A stretch of 64,000 nt of DNA, taken from the NCBI GenBank assembly GCA_016710645.1, contig JADJVI010000004.1, positions 30,459 through 94,458 on the forward strand, read 5' to 3'. The translations under genes and the position numbers were made by a program. The DNA comes from Actinomycetales bacterium (lineage in GTDB: Bacteria; Actinomycetota; Actinomycetes; Actinomycetales; Dermatophilaceae). Below are positions 52,444 through 62,500 of the stretch, in pieces. Under the pieces are notes generated by a model. The model was not told where the DNA came from, made no database searches, and saw only the letters and a program-made list of their open reading frames with translations. How positions within the stretch are numbered: the first letter of the stretch is position 1; each line of letters opens with the position of its first letter.

Positions 52444-55155
52444 GTGAGTGAGCAGCCGCCCATCGAGCCCGACGAGCCGATCGACGCCGAGGTCGCCGAC
52501 GACGCCGACGAGGTGCAGGAGCCTGTGGTCGACATGGGCACGGTGCCGCCGCCGCCGACCGGTGGGGACAAGATCGAGCCGATCGACCTCAACACCGAGA
52601 TGCAGCGGTCCTACATCGACTATGCGATGGCGGTCATCGTCAGCCGCGCGCTGCCGGATGTGCGCGACGGGCTCAAGCCGGTGCACCGGCGGGTCATCTA
52701 TGCCATGTATGACGGCGGGTACCGGCCCGATCGGGGCTACAACAAGTGCTCGCGCGTCGTCGGCGACGTCATGGGGCAGTACCACCCGCACGGCGACACC
52801 GCGATCTACGACGCCCTGGTGCGCTTGGTGCAGCCGTGGTCGCTGCGCTATCCGCTGGTCGACGGGCAGGGCAACTTCGGATCGCCGGGCAACGACGGGG
52901 CCGCGGCGCCGCGATACACCGAGTGCCGGATGGCGCAACTGGCCATGGAGATGGTCCGCGACATCACCGAAGACACGGTCAACTTCAAGGACAACTACGA
53001 CGGCAAGACCAAGGAGCCGGTGGTCCTGCCCAGCCGGTTCCCCAACCTGCTGGTCAATGGGTCATCGGGCATCGCCGTCGGCATGGCCACGCAGATCCCG
53101 CCGCACAACCTGCGCGAGGTCGCGGCGGGTGCGCAGTGGTATCTGTCGCACCCGGAGGTCGGGCGCGAGGAGCTGCTCGAGAAGCTGCTGACGATCATCA
53201 AGGGGCCCGACTTCCCCACCGGCGCGCTCATCATGGGCCGCCGCGGCATCGAGGACGCTTACCGGACTGGGCGCGGCTCGATCATCATGCGGGCCAAGGT
53301 CGAGGTCGAAGAGATCCACGGCCGGGTCTGCCTGGTCGTCACCGAGCTGCCCTATCAGGTCAACCCCGACATGCTCGCGCAGAAGATCGCCGAGCTGGTG
53401 CGCGAGGGTCGCCTGGCCGGCATCGCTGACATTCGGGACGAGACCTCAGGCAAGACCGGGCAGCGGCTGGTCATCGTGCTCAAGCGCGATGCCGTCGCCA
53501 AGGTCGTGCTCAACAATCTCTACAAGCACACCCAGCTGCAAACCACCTTCGGCGCCAACATGTTGGCGCTCGTCGACGACGTCCCCCGCACCCTGCCGCT
53601 GGATGCCTTCATCCGGCACTGGGTCGACCACCAGATCGACGTCATCCAGAGGCGCACGGCATACCGGCTCAAGCAGGCCGAAGACCAGATCCACTTGCTG
53701 CGCGGGCGTCTCAAGGCACTCGACCAACTCGACGCGGTCATCGCGCTCATCCGGTCCTCAGCGACCGTCGAGGTGGCCCGCGAAGGCCTCATGGAGCTGC
53801 TCGACATCGACGAGCTGCAGGCCACCGACATCCTCAACCTGCAGTTGCGGCGCCTGGCGGCCCTGGAGCGGCAGAAGATCATCGACGAACACGACCGGCT
53901 GGCCGCGCTCATCGCCGACTACACCGACATCCTCGCCAAGCCCGAACGGCAGCGGACCATCGTGTCCGAGGAGCTCGCCGAGATCGTCGAGAAGTACGGC
54001 GACGAGCGGCGCACCCGGATCGAGTTCTTCGAAGGCGATATGTCGGTCGAGGACCTCATCCCCGAGGAGGAGGTCGTCGTCACGATCACCCGTGGCGGCT
54101 ACGCCAAGCGAACCAAGACCGACCTTTACCGCTCGCAGCGGCGCGGCGGCAAGGGCGTGCGCGGGGCCCAGCTGCGCGGCGAGGACGTGGTCGAGCACTT
54201 CTTCACGACGACCACCCACCACTGGTTGCTCTTCTTCACCAACCTCGGGCGGGTCTATCGCGCCAAGGGCTACGAGCTGCCCGAGGGCGGTCGCGACGCC
54301 AAGGGCCAGCACGTGGCCAACCTGCTGGCCTTCCAGCCGGGCGAAGAGATTGCCCAGGTGTTGGCGATCAAGGACTACGAGCAGGCGCCCTATCTCGTGC
54401 TGGCGACCCGGGGCGGGCTGGTCAAGAAGACCCGGCTGTCGGAATACGACTCGCCGCGCTCCGGTGGGCTCATCGCGGTCAACCTGCGCGATGACGACGT
54501 GCTCGTCGGTGCGGGTTTGGCTGCGCCAGAAGACGATTTGCTGCTCGTGTCGCGGCTCGGTCAGTCGGTGCGGTTCCGGGCCGACGACGACCAGTTGCGG
54601 CCGATGGGGCGCGCGACCTCAGGCGTGACCGGTATGCGGTTCAAGGCCGACGACGTGCTGCTGGCCATGTCGGTGGTCCAGTCGGGTTCGGAGCCGGACG
54701 TGTTCGTCGTCTTCGAGAATGGCCTGGCCAAGCGGACCCCGGTTACGGAGTACCGCGTGCAGGGTCGGGGCGGCACCGGCATACAGGTCGCGAAGCTGTC
54801 CGACAAGGGCGGCCACCTCGTCGGGGCGCTCACGGTGAGCGCCGAGGACGAAGTCATGGTCGTCATGGAAAAGGGCAAGATCGTGCGCTCCCGGGTGGAC
54901 GAGGTCCGGCATACCGGGCGCTCCACCATGGGCGTGAAGTTCGCGACCCCCGACGCCGGTGACTCGATCGTTGCCGTGGCCCGTAATGCCGAGTCGGGCT
55001 CGGACGAGGACAATGGCGTACCGTCAGACGAGAACGACGCTGCGACAGAGCCTTCCGTGGATGCATCCGCGACTTCGGAGGGTTCCGAGGGCGCCGACTC
55101 GACGAGCGACCCGTCGGCAGACCCGACGCCCGATCAGCCTGGAGGTAGCCAGTGA
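52444..55155 (+). CDS. gyrA: DNA gyrase subunit A
   Basis: 903-residue gyrase cleavage subunit, 51 bp after gyrB. The winged-helix region contains YHPHGDTAIYDALVRLVQPW (the quinolone-determining region, Thr at the position of E. coli Ser83 and the Asp87 equivalent kept). The catalytic Tyr is in APRYTECRM. The GyrA box is SQRRGGKGVRG. The first 40 residues and the last 70 are acidic and specific to this lineage. The stop overlaps the next GTG. Confidence 0.97.
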   Translation: MSEQPPIEPDEPIDAEVADDADEVQEPVVDMGTVPPPPTGGDKIEPIDLNTEMQRSYIDYAMAVIVSRALPDVRDGLKPVHRRVIYAMYDGGYRPDRGYNKCSRVVGDVMGQYHPHGDTAIYDALVRLVQPWSLRYPLVDGQGNFGSPGNDGAAAPRYTECRMAQLAMEMVRDITEDTVNFKDNYDGKTKEPVVLPSRFPNLLVNGSSGIAVGMATQIPPHNLREVAAGAQWYLSHPEVGREELLEKLLTIIKGPDFPTGALIMGRRGIEDAYRTGRGSIIMRAKVEVEEIHGRVCLVVTELPYQVNPDMLAQKIAELVREGRLAGIADIRDETSGKTGQRLVIVLKRDAVAKVVLNNLYKHTQLQTTFGANMLALVDDVPRTLPLDAFIRHWVDHQIDVIQRRTAYRLKQAEDQIHLLRGRLKALDQLDAVIALIRSSATVEVAREGLMELLDIDELQATDILNLQLRRLAALERQKIIDEHDRLAALIADYTDILAKPERQRTIVSEELAEIVEKYGDERRTRIEFFEGDMSVEDLIPEEEVVVTITRGGYAKRTKTDLYRSQRRGGKGVRGAQLRGEDVVEHFFTTTTHHWLLFFTNLGRVYRAKGYELPEGGRDAKGQHVANLLAFQPGEEIAQVLAIKDYEQAPYLVLATRGGLVKKTRLSEYDSPRSGGLIAVNLRDDDVLVGAGLAAPEDDLLLVSRLGQSVRFRADDDQLRPMGRATSGVTGMRFKADDVLLAMSVVQSGSEPDVFVVFENGLAKRTPVTEYRVQGRGGTGIQVAKLSDKGGHLVGALTVSAEDEVMVVMEKGKIVRSRVDEVRHTGRSTMGVKFATPDAGDSIVAVARNAESGSDEDNGVPSDENDAATEPSVDASATSEGSEGADSTSDPSADPTPDQPGGSQ

Positions 55156-55936
55156 GCACACCCGGGGGCCCCACCACGCGCCCGATCCCGACCGTGCCAT
55201 CCAGCGACGCCGCCAAGGCCCGCGGCTGACCAGGCGGCCGGAAGGCCGCCGCAGACAAGGCGCGCAGACAAGGCTGCCGCTGCGAAAGCCGCCGCTGAGG
55301 GCTGGGCGCCGCGCGTGGCGCGCGCGACGGCGCCGAGGTGCCGCCGATGCCTCAGCGCCCCGCCCCGCAGGGCGGCGACGGGCTGACCGGGCGCCGGCGC
55401 CAGGGAGCAACCGGCGCGACAGCGCCCTCGCCGAGCCTCGGCGCCGTCCGGCGGGCGCCCCTTCGGGGACTCCGGCAACCCGGGCATCGCCCCGGGCACT
55501 CCGACGGCCGGGCGCGCAGGTTGGTCCCAGGCCCGGGCCGGAACCGGCTGCCGCCGCAGCCGCCCCTCGCGCCGGACGCAAGGTGCAGCTCGCCGTCACT
55601 CGTATCGAGCCGTGGTCGGCCTTCAAAATGTCGCTGCTGCTGTCGACCGCGGCGGCCGTCGGCTTCATCGTCGGCACCGTTCTGCTCTGGTCGGTGCTCA
55701 AAGGCATGGGTGTCTACGACGACATCGACGGCGTGATCAAGAACTTGCAGTCCAACACCTCTGACCCGTTCTCGATCATGGACTACATCGGCCTGGGCCG
55801 GGTGACCTCGCTGGCCATGGTCATCGGCGTTGTCGACGTGGTGCTGTTGACCGCCCTGGGCACCCTCGGCGCCTACCTTTACAACGTCTGCGCCTCGCTC
55901 GTGGGCGGGGTCCAGCTCACCCTCACCGACGACTGA
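55152..55936 (+). pseudogene. DUF3566 transmembrane protein, frameshifted
   Basis: The GTG at 55152 overlaps the gyrA stop and starts MSTPGGPTTRPIPTVPSSDA, but the frame ends at a TGA about 75 bp later. The conserved C-terminal domain resumes in another frame from about 55583: VQLAVTRIEPWSAFKMSLLL, then two membrane helices and LGTLGAYLYNVCASLVGGVQ. This is the DUF3566 domain found downstream of gyrA throughout actinobacteria (Rv0007). Between them the Ala/Lys/Pro-rich linker is spread over several frames, so at least one indel is present, either a real lesion or sequence error. Confidence 0.8.
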
Positions 55937-55990
55937 ACGATCGCCCCGCGGCGCGCGCGACGCGAGCGGGCACGGCATACTCGAGGCGTT

Positions 55991-56020
55991 TTGATCGAGG
56001 CGCGCGCTGTGGGGTAATCT
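55991..56020 (+). promoter_or_regulatory. promoter of tRNA-Ile
   Basis: TTGATC at 55991-55996 and TAATCT at 56015-56020, 18 bp apart, placing the start of transcription about 30 bp before the tRNA-Ile gene. Confidence 0.5.
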
Positions 56021-56057
56021 GACGCGTCGCGGCGGTCTCCGCCGCGGTTGACGGTGC

Positions 56058-56134
56058 GGGCCTATAGCTCAGACGGTTAGAGCGCTTCCCTGATAAGGAA
56101 GAGGCCACAGGTTCAAGTCCTGTTAGGCCCACCA
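56058..56134 (+). tRNA. tRNA-Ile (GAT)
   Basis: 77-nt cloverleaf with encoded CCA. Acceptor GGGCCTA pairs with TAGGCCC, the anticodon loop is CTGATAA (anticodon GAT), and the T loop is GGTTCAAGTCC. It follows the gyrA locus as in other actinobacteria. Confidence 0.96.
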
Positions 56135-56161
56135 CTGTCGCCCCAGAGCAGGAGGTATGCC

Positions 56162-56299
56162 GTGCGCAAGAGGCTGTGGATCGTGGTCGCGGCGGCAGCT
56201 GCGGCGGTCGTGGCCATGCGCAAGTCGGTGCAGGAGCAGCGCGCCGAGCGCGCCCTGTGGGCCGAAGCCACCGACGACGTGCAGGATCCCGCTCGCTGA
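56162..56299 (+). CDS. DLW-39880-type microprotein
   Basis: 45-residue protein, GTG at 56162 preceded by AGGAGG. One N-terminal membrane helix (RLWIVVAAAAAAVVAM) is followed by a charged helix and ALWAEATDDVQDPAR. The L-W-x-E-A-T-D pattern and the location between tRNA-Ile and tRNA-Ala match the DLW-39880 family known from this site in actinobacteria. The function is unknown. The Shine-Dalgarno and start are fused with a copy of the GGTATGCCGTG word. Confidence 0.75.
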   Translation: MRKRLWIVVAAAAAAVVAMRKSVQEQRAERALWAEATDDVQDPAR

Positions 56300-56542
56300 A
56301 ACACCGGGCATATCGCATCCGCGCAGCGGCCGGTATGCCGCGGGGCGATCGGGCAATGGGTAGTGCACCTGCTGTGCACGCCAGGGGCCCACGCGGCGGC
56401 GAGCTGTGGCGGCTTGGCCGGGTGGCCCAGGACGGGCTGGCGACGGGCGAGGCCACGGTTGAGGTCGGGTATCCTCGTGGAGTCCCTCCGGGAGCTTCGT
56501 CGCTCTCACCGACTCGCCCTTGGTTGGCGACGTCGTCCACCA
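56300..56542. other. spacer between microprotein and tRNA-Ala
   Basis: 243 bp with one copy of the GGTATGCCG word (about 56331). I see no gene or hairpin here that I can support. Confidence 0.6.
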
Positions 56543-56618
56543 GGGGAAGTGGCGCAATTGGTAGCGCACCGCTTTTGCAAGGCGGGGGTTGCGGGTTCGA
56601 GTCCCGTCTTCTCCACCA
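56543..56618 (+). tRNA. tRNA-Ala (TGC)
   Basis: 76-nt cloverleaf with encoded CCA. Acceptor GGGGAAG pairs with CTTCTCC (one G-T), the anticodon loop TTTGCAA gives anticodon TGC, and the T loop is GGTTCGAGTCC. It is paired with tRNA-Ile downstream of gyrA, the conserved ileT-alaT arrangement. Confidence 0.96.
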
Positions 56619-56699
56619 CTGCTCAACCTCCGGAGATCTGATCTCCGGGTGGCCTTCCGACCGGGCCGACCGTAGCTTTCCTCGCGTCGCATTCTGCGA

Positions 56700-57111
56700 G
56701 GGCGCTCTCGGCAACCTCGTGGAGAACGCCATCCGGCACCACAACTCCGCAGAGCAGATCCGGGTGACCACCAGTCGGATTCGCGACGAGGTGCAACTGC
56801 GCGTCATCGACGCTGGACCCGGCATACCGTTGGCGGTGCGGGAACACGCGTTCCAACCGTTCCAGCGGCAGACCGACTCGGGCGGCGACGGCGTCGGCCT
56901 GGGTCTGGCTGTTGCGCGGGGCTGACCGAAGCAATGGGTGGCACGTTGACAGCCGATGACACGCCCGGTGGAGGCCTCACCATGGTCGTGGCACTGCCTG
57001 CGGGGTCATCGACGTAAGCGGCGAGTTCTCGTCGTGGACGACGACCCGACGATTCTTCGGACTCTGCGCCTGATCACCGAACCCGGCATCGGCTACCGGC
57101 TCGTCCCGTGA
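56700..57111 (+). pseudogene. remnant of kdpD-kdpE two-component genes
   Basis: First part: the end of a KdpD-type histidine kinase ATPase domain, NLVENAIRHHNSAEQIRV (N box), LRVIDAGPGIPLAVREHAF (G1) and GDGVGLGLAVARG (G2), then in another frame TEAMGGTLTADDTPGGGLT, ending at a TAA (57015-57017). It is followed directly by a KdpE-type response regulator reduced to its two ends: RRVLVVDDDPTILRTLR from the receiver joined to LITEPGIGYRLVP from the DNA-binding domain, about 190 residues missing. The kinase has no start and lacks its sensor part. This is a deletion relic of a potassium-response system. Confidence 0.7.
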
Positions 57112-57320
57112 TCCCACCGATGGCGGCGACTATCGCGTCGGTGAATGGCGCATCGTGGTAGCTGTGCGTGGCGTCATGCCACACGTGCTCCGGGTGACGC
57201 GGTTGGCATGACCACGGCACCATTCCGTTTGCGACCATGGAGCAATGGGTTTCTCTCCCCTCGTTCGCACCAGATCAGCCACACCGTGACCCACAGTTGC
57301 CCGATGACCTGGGTCAGGCT

Positions 57321-58087
57321 GCTGCGCCGAGCGCAGCGGGTCCACGGTCCTGACCGGCGCCGGGATGTCGGCGGAGTCTGGGGGTGCCGACCTTCCGTGA
57401 CGCCCAGACCGGGCTGTGGTCGCACTTTGACCCCGAAGACCTAGCCACCCCTCGGGCCTGGGCCCGCGACAAGGCGTTGTGCAACGCGTGGTATCTCTGG
57501 CGGGTCCACCTCGTGCGCTCGGTCGAGCCCAACGCCGGTCACCGAGCCCTCGCCGAGTGGGCCACGCTGCCCGGCCGGCAGATCCACATCGTCACCCAGA
57601 ACATCGACGATCTCCACGAGCGCGCCGGCTCCACGGTCCTAGCCCACCTGCACGGCAGCCTCTTCGCCTGGCGCTGCGACCGCTGCCACGCCCCCGCCCC
57701 GACCCCGAATGCCCCACCGACGCCCGTCGAACGGCTCGACCCCGACCGCTGCCGCCACTGTGCCGACGGGGACATCCAGCCGGGGGTGGTGTGGTTTGAA
57801 GAGCCGCTTCCGGCAACGGAATTCGACCTCGCAATCGATGTATGCCGGGACACCGACCTCGTCGTCGTGGTCGGCACGTCGGGATGGTGCAACCGGCGGC
57901 CAGCCTTCCGCACCTGGCCGGTGCGAACGGCATACCTGTCGTGGAAGTGGACCCGCGCGAGACGCTGCTCACCGAGGCCGCGACCGTGAGGCCTGCGGGC
58001 CAGCGCAGGCGGGCGCTACCTGCCATGGTGCGGGCGGTGGCCCTCGGAGTGAAGCAGAGGACAGGGCGCACGGCATACCCGATGTAG
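57321..58087 (+). pseudogene. sirtuin (Sir2-type deacetylase), frameshifted
   Basis: A Sir2 protein spread over three frames. The NAD-binding start VLTGAGMSAESG precedes VPTFRDAQTGLWSHFDPEDL one frame over (a surplus G near 57388). The core continues intact: IHIVTQNIDDLHERAG with the catalytic HLHGSLFAWRC, and both zinc Cys pairs (RCDRCHAP, RCRHCADGD). After VVVVGTSG it shifts again to NGIPVVEVDPRETLLTEAAT. All catalytic residues are recognisable, so the two indels are recent or are sequence errors. Confidence 0.75.
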
Positions 58088-58384
58088 TGGTGCTAGCCCG
58101 GATTAACCAGACGCGTGACAGTCCTCAGGGCCCATGTCACACTGGCGCCGGTCTCATTGAGACCCCCTCCACCGAAACGGTCCCCACATCGAAGGTGGAG
58201 AAGGCGCGGACCCGGATAGCCTCCGACTCGGCATTCCGATCTCCACGCGGAGTGGCTGTGCGTCAGTGGCAATGCCGTGACGACACAGCCACTCCCTTTT
58301 TTGCGCGGCCTTGCGGGGTCTTCCGGTGGCGCATCGCTGACGCCGCATTGCTGACGCGGCACTGGGGGGTGGCGTCAGTCGACG

Positions 58385-59140
58385 TCGTCCGAGTCCGCAG
58401 CACGAGGGGCAGCCGGGACAGCCTCGTCGCCGCCCGCCTCCGTCGCACCCGGCTGGCGATCCGGCTCAACCCGACGACCGAGACGCCCAGGTAGTCGGCG
58501 ATGTCCTTCTGCTGAATGTGGCGCAGCGCCGGGCGTAGTCGACCAGGAAGCTGCGATAGCGCGCCTCCGCGGGCAGCCGCATCCGGTCGCGTTCGTAGCG
58601 CATCACCTGCGCATACACCAGGTATGCCGTCGCCAAGGCTTTGCCCCCACGCGACGCCGCGGTGGGCGCGGCCGTGCATCTCGTGCACGGAGATCTCGAC
58701 ATAGCTGGTGGCGGTCAAGGCCGTGAGTCGGTAGCGCTGGGCGTTCGCCGCGGCCAGCGCCTTGCCGAGGACGGAATCCCGGGCAGCCTCGGCGAGGGTG
58801 CCGATGCGCGCCGCTCGATCGTCGGGCAGCCATGAGATCGCCGGGCCGGGCGAAGTTGACCGTGCGCATGGTCCCGTCCGGGGCCGCCAGACGGACGTGG
58901 ACGACGCCTGCCGTGACGAGGAAGAGGGCGGGGTTGACCGAGTCCTCTTCGTGTTGGAAGACCTGACCCGGTCGCGCGCGGCGGGCGGCCATGGTGGCGG
59001 CGAACGCGGGCCAGTCAGGCAGCGGCGCGAGCCGCGAATGCTTCCAGGACGTGCCGAACGCTTCCACGGGCGTCGTCCGCTGCCATGTCACCTCCAGCTG
59101 CCGGGGCCTGCAGGCCGGTGTATCCCGGCGCAGTGTAGAG
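58385..59140 (-). pseudogene. Crp/Fnr-type regulator, frameshifted
   Basis: Minus-strand regulator whose pieces lie in at least three frames. The cyclic-nucleotide-binding-type beta barrel is seen as RPGQVFQHEEDSVNPALFLV, VRLAAPDGTMRTVNFARPG. The dimerisation helix region follows (VEISVHEMHGRAHRGVAWG, YAQVMRYERDRMRLPAEARY), then the helix-turn-helix HIQQKDIADYLGVSVVGLSR. Order and spacing are those of a Crp/Fnr protein. No uninterrupted frame exists. The pattern, several single-base shifts with preserved protein similarity, is the same as in the neighbouring genes. Confidence 0.65.
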
Positions 59141-59144
59141 CCGG

Positions 59145-59510
59145 CCGTCCTCACGATGAATAACCGTGGCGAAGCGGTGACAACCCAAATTAAGCCGCGT
59201 CCCTCTTGTCGGTCTTGTCCGTTATCCCTGATCAACTTGACTCGTGACATTTCGCCCGCAAAGTCCTAACTTGCGATAATCAGGACCGGTGTGCGGGGGA
59301 ATCCACTCAACGGTCGAGTAGTCAAGACCCGTCAGGGCGCCATGTTGGCTGCCCTGATGCTGTCGCGCGTGCAGCACTGCCCGCTGTGCGCTTGGCATCG
59401 ATGAGGTCCCTTGGGACCGTGGATGGGGAGTTCAAGGATGAATAGCTGGCTGACGGATAACTCGTCAGGGGTGGACCACCCGGTCGGCACGGCGCTCACA
59501 TCAGCGCCTG
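59145..59510. other. intergenic stretch without a recognised gene
   Basis: About 365 bp between the Crp-like remnant and the secreted-protein gene. The base composition is slightly less GC-rich (for example TTGCGATAAT at 59271-59280). It must hold the promoter of the following gene, but I cannot identify it. Confidence 0.5.
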
Positions 59511-62500
59511 ATGACCCGGCTGCGGCGCGGTATCGGAGCAGCCCTGGTCATGGCGATGGCCGTTCTTGGCTTGACGGTGGCACCCCATGCCTCGGCAGCC
59601 GACACCGCTGCAACGATCACCAAGACGGTCGTTAACCAGAAGGCGTCATACGCCATCGGGGAGGTCGTGACGTATCGGCTCACGGTCTCCTGCAGCAGCC
59701 TCGTCGGTGCCTGCGGCATCGGGACCCTGACTGACGCTTTGGACTCAACTTGACGGTGACGACAGCGAGTGTCTTCCTGCCTACGACCACGCAGAACGGT
59801 GGCACGCCGCCGCCGATGACGAAGTCGATGAGTGGCAACGTCTTGACCGTCACTATCGGCACTGCAGCAAACCCTTGGATGGATGGCACCTCGTTCCGAC
59901 ATCCTCGTGACGGGACTGTGAACGCCTATCCCGCCAACTCGAATCCGGTTGGCACGATCCCCAACGGCGCGACAATCGGCATTACCAATGGGGTGGGCGA
60001 CACCGTAGCACCGGTGGTTGTCAATGTGATCCCGCCGGCCAAAGACTGGGGCATCGTGAAGTACGACGAAGGATGGCAAGGTGATCCTGCGCCTGGCGAG
60101 GTCGTAAGCTACATGGTCAGGTTCTACCGCCCCACAAACACTGGGGCATCGACATTGCCAGCGCCGTCTTGACCGACGCACTCGACCCGCGGGGTCGAGT
60201 TCGTGTCGTCCAGCTACGGAACCTACGACGCTGCGACCCACACGGTGAGCGCGACGGTCTTTAGCCTCCCGGCTAACGGCCCGATGAACTGCCCTTCGCT
60301 GAGCCTCACGGGCGGCTGTGACACCTACTGGGGCTGCAAATCAACGTCAGGCTGCCTCCGAATGCCAGGAACGGCACCACCCCCGACTGCTGGCACGGTT
60401 TTCAGGAACACCATCAACGCCCAGGTCACGTATGCCGATGGCAGCACCGGCCCCTCTCGGACTTCGTTGACATCAAGACGGCGGAGCCGATCTACCGTGA
60501 GTACGCAGTCAAGATGGGGCCGACGACCACTCCCCGGCAGCAATATCACCTACCGCCTCTACAGCCAGAACACGGGCAACAGCACCCTCACCGACTACAC
60601 CGTCATCGACACGCTGCCCCTTGATGCAGCGGGAAACCCCGTCCTCACCAACGTCTACGTCGCCCGCTCGGGGTCAGGATCCCCGCTGCCGGACGATGGC
60701 GCTCAGGTCACGCTGTCCTGGAGCACCGACGGTGTGACCTGGACGAATTCTGTGCTCATTTCCCAGGGAGCCGACCTCCCTGGGAGTACTTCGCCCTACC
60801 GGCGCGAAGTACGTGCGTTTCACCTTCGCCGCACTGCGTTCTAGCGAGACGTTTGACATCCAGGTCGTAGGCACGGTGCCTGCCGATACGTCGCTCGATG
60901 CGAGCTTGGAGAACTGTGCGAGTTTCGATTCTGCCAATCTTGACCAGAAGAACAGCTGCGTCACCACGACCATCGACCCTGCGATCGCGAAGATCGTCCC
61001 ATTCAAGTCACCGATGTTCAACGCTGCTGGACAGAACTCCCCCGTGCCGGGAGAGATATTCGACTGGATCCTTGGTTTCGGCGTCAACTCCCCCTTCCGT
61101 TGGATTCGGTTACGGTCTCCGGACGTGCTCCCCAAGGAGTTCGAACTCGTCGGAGTGACGTGCTTCACCAGGGAGACCAACTTCTCAGGGATTCCCAACG
61201 GCGTCACGAGCGGCCCGTGTCCAAACTTTGCGATCCCGGCATACACCGCCGTGGCGCAGGCCTGACGGGTCGACGAAGATCACCTTTCCGGCCGTGCCCG
61301 TGGTGAACAATGCGGAACAGAACTGGTATCCTACGGCATCCACCTGAATGTGCGGGTGAAGCCTCGTACGGCCATCAAGGAATACCCTAACGAGGTCCTC
61401 ATCTCGACGAACAGCCAGGTGACCTCGTGTGACGATAGCTTCGCTATCATAGGCACTTATCAGAAGCCTGACGCGACGGATATTGATGGTGACGGCCACA
61501 CGACCGAGCCGACCTGTGGGTTCACCTCAAGGTCAATGTCGTCGAGGCAGCCTCGGTCGACATGACCAAGTGGGATATCGGCACCAAGCCGAACGTCTTC
61601 GAAGGGACCGGCACGACCCCACCGTCCGGGGCGCTCGAGACCGCCTGTCCCGAATGGCTGGGCTACACCCGCTACCCGTGCGTGGCAGTGACCGACCCGG
61701 GTAGCGATTTCAGCTACCGCTTCAAGATGCAGAACGTCGGCAATGTGCCGATGACGAACTACGTGATGTATGACATCTCCCGGTCGTCGGCGACACCGGT
61801 GTCGCCAACTATGCGTCCACCGGTCAGCGCGGCACCGAATGGTCGCCGATTATGACCGGTCCGATCGTCTTCGAGTCTGGTCTTTCGACCGCGACCAACG
61901 ACCTACCAGGCGGAATACAACCTCACCTCCAACCCGTGCCGGCCGGAGTTGAACACCAACACGGCCGACGCGACCTGGCAGGGCACCTGTGACAATTCGT
62001 GTACCCGGCCAGCATCACCACGAGACTGGTCCACGGTGAAGTCGTTCCGGATCACCATGTTCCAAGCGACGACGACGGTGCCGCCGACCATCCCGACGTG
62101 GGCCCCGGGCGAGTCTGCAGTGTTCACCGTCGATGAAGGCCCCTGTCGGCCCCGGCGTCGATCATTGACGACCCGGCCACCGCGACGGTCGAGCCGCTGG
62201 ACCTCTCGGTCGCGTGGAACTCGGCCGCCCAGCGGGTCTACCGCAGCGACGCTGGCGGCACCCCGTTGTGGATGAAGCCGTACGGGCCGCGCAAGGTTGG
62301 CATCATCGTGCCGTTCCGTGCTGCCGCCGGCTGTGTCGGTGGGTGACTACTTCTGGTACGACACCAACGCCAATGGTGCAGGATGCCGGTGACACCCCGG
62401 TGCAGGGCGCGGTGGTGCGCCTGCTCGACGCCCAGGGCAACTCTCATCGAGGCGACGACGACGAACCCCTGCAGCGGCCACTACTCGTTTATCGGCTATC

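Noticed and set aside
56300..56542. Additional gene between tRNA-Ile and tRNA-Ala
   Set aside because: The open frames running through this gap also run through the tRNA gene and have no recognisable start, ribosome site or domain.
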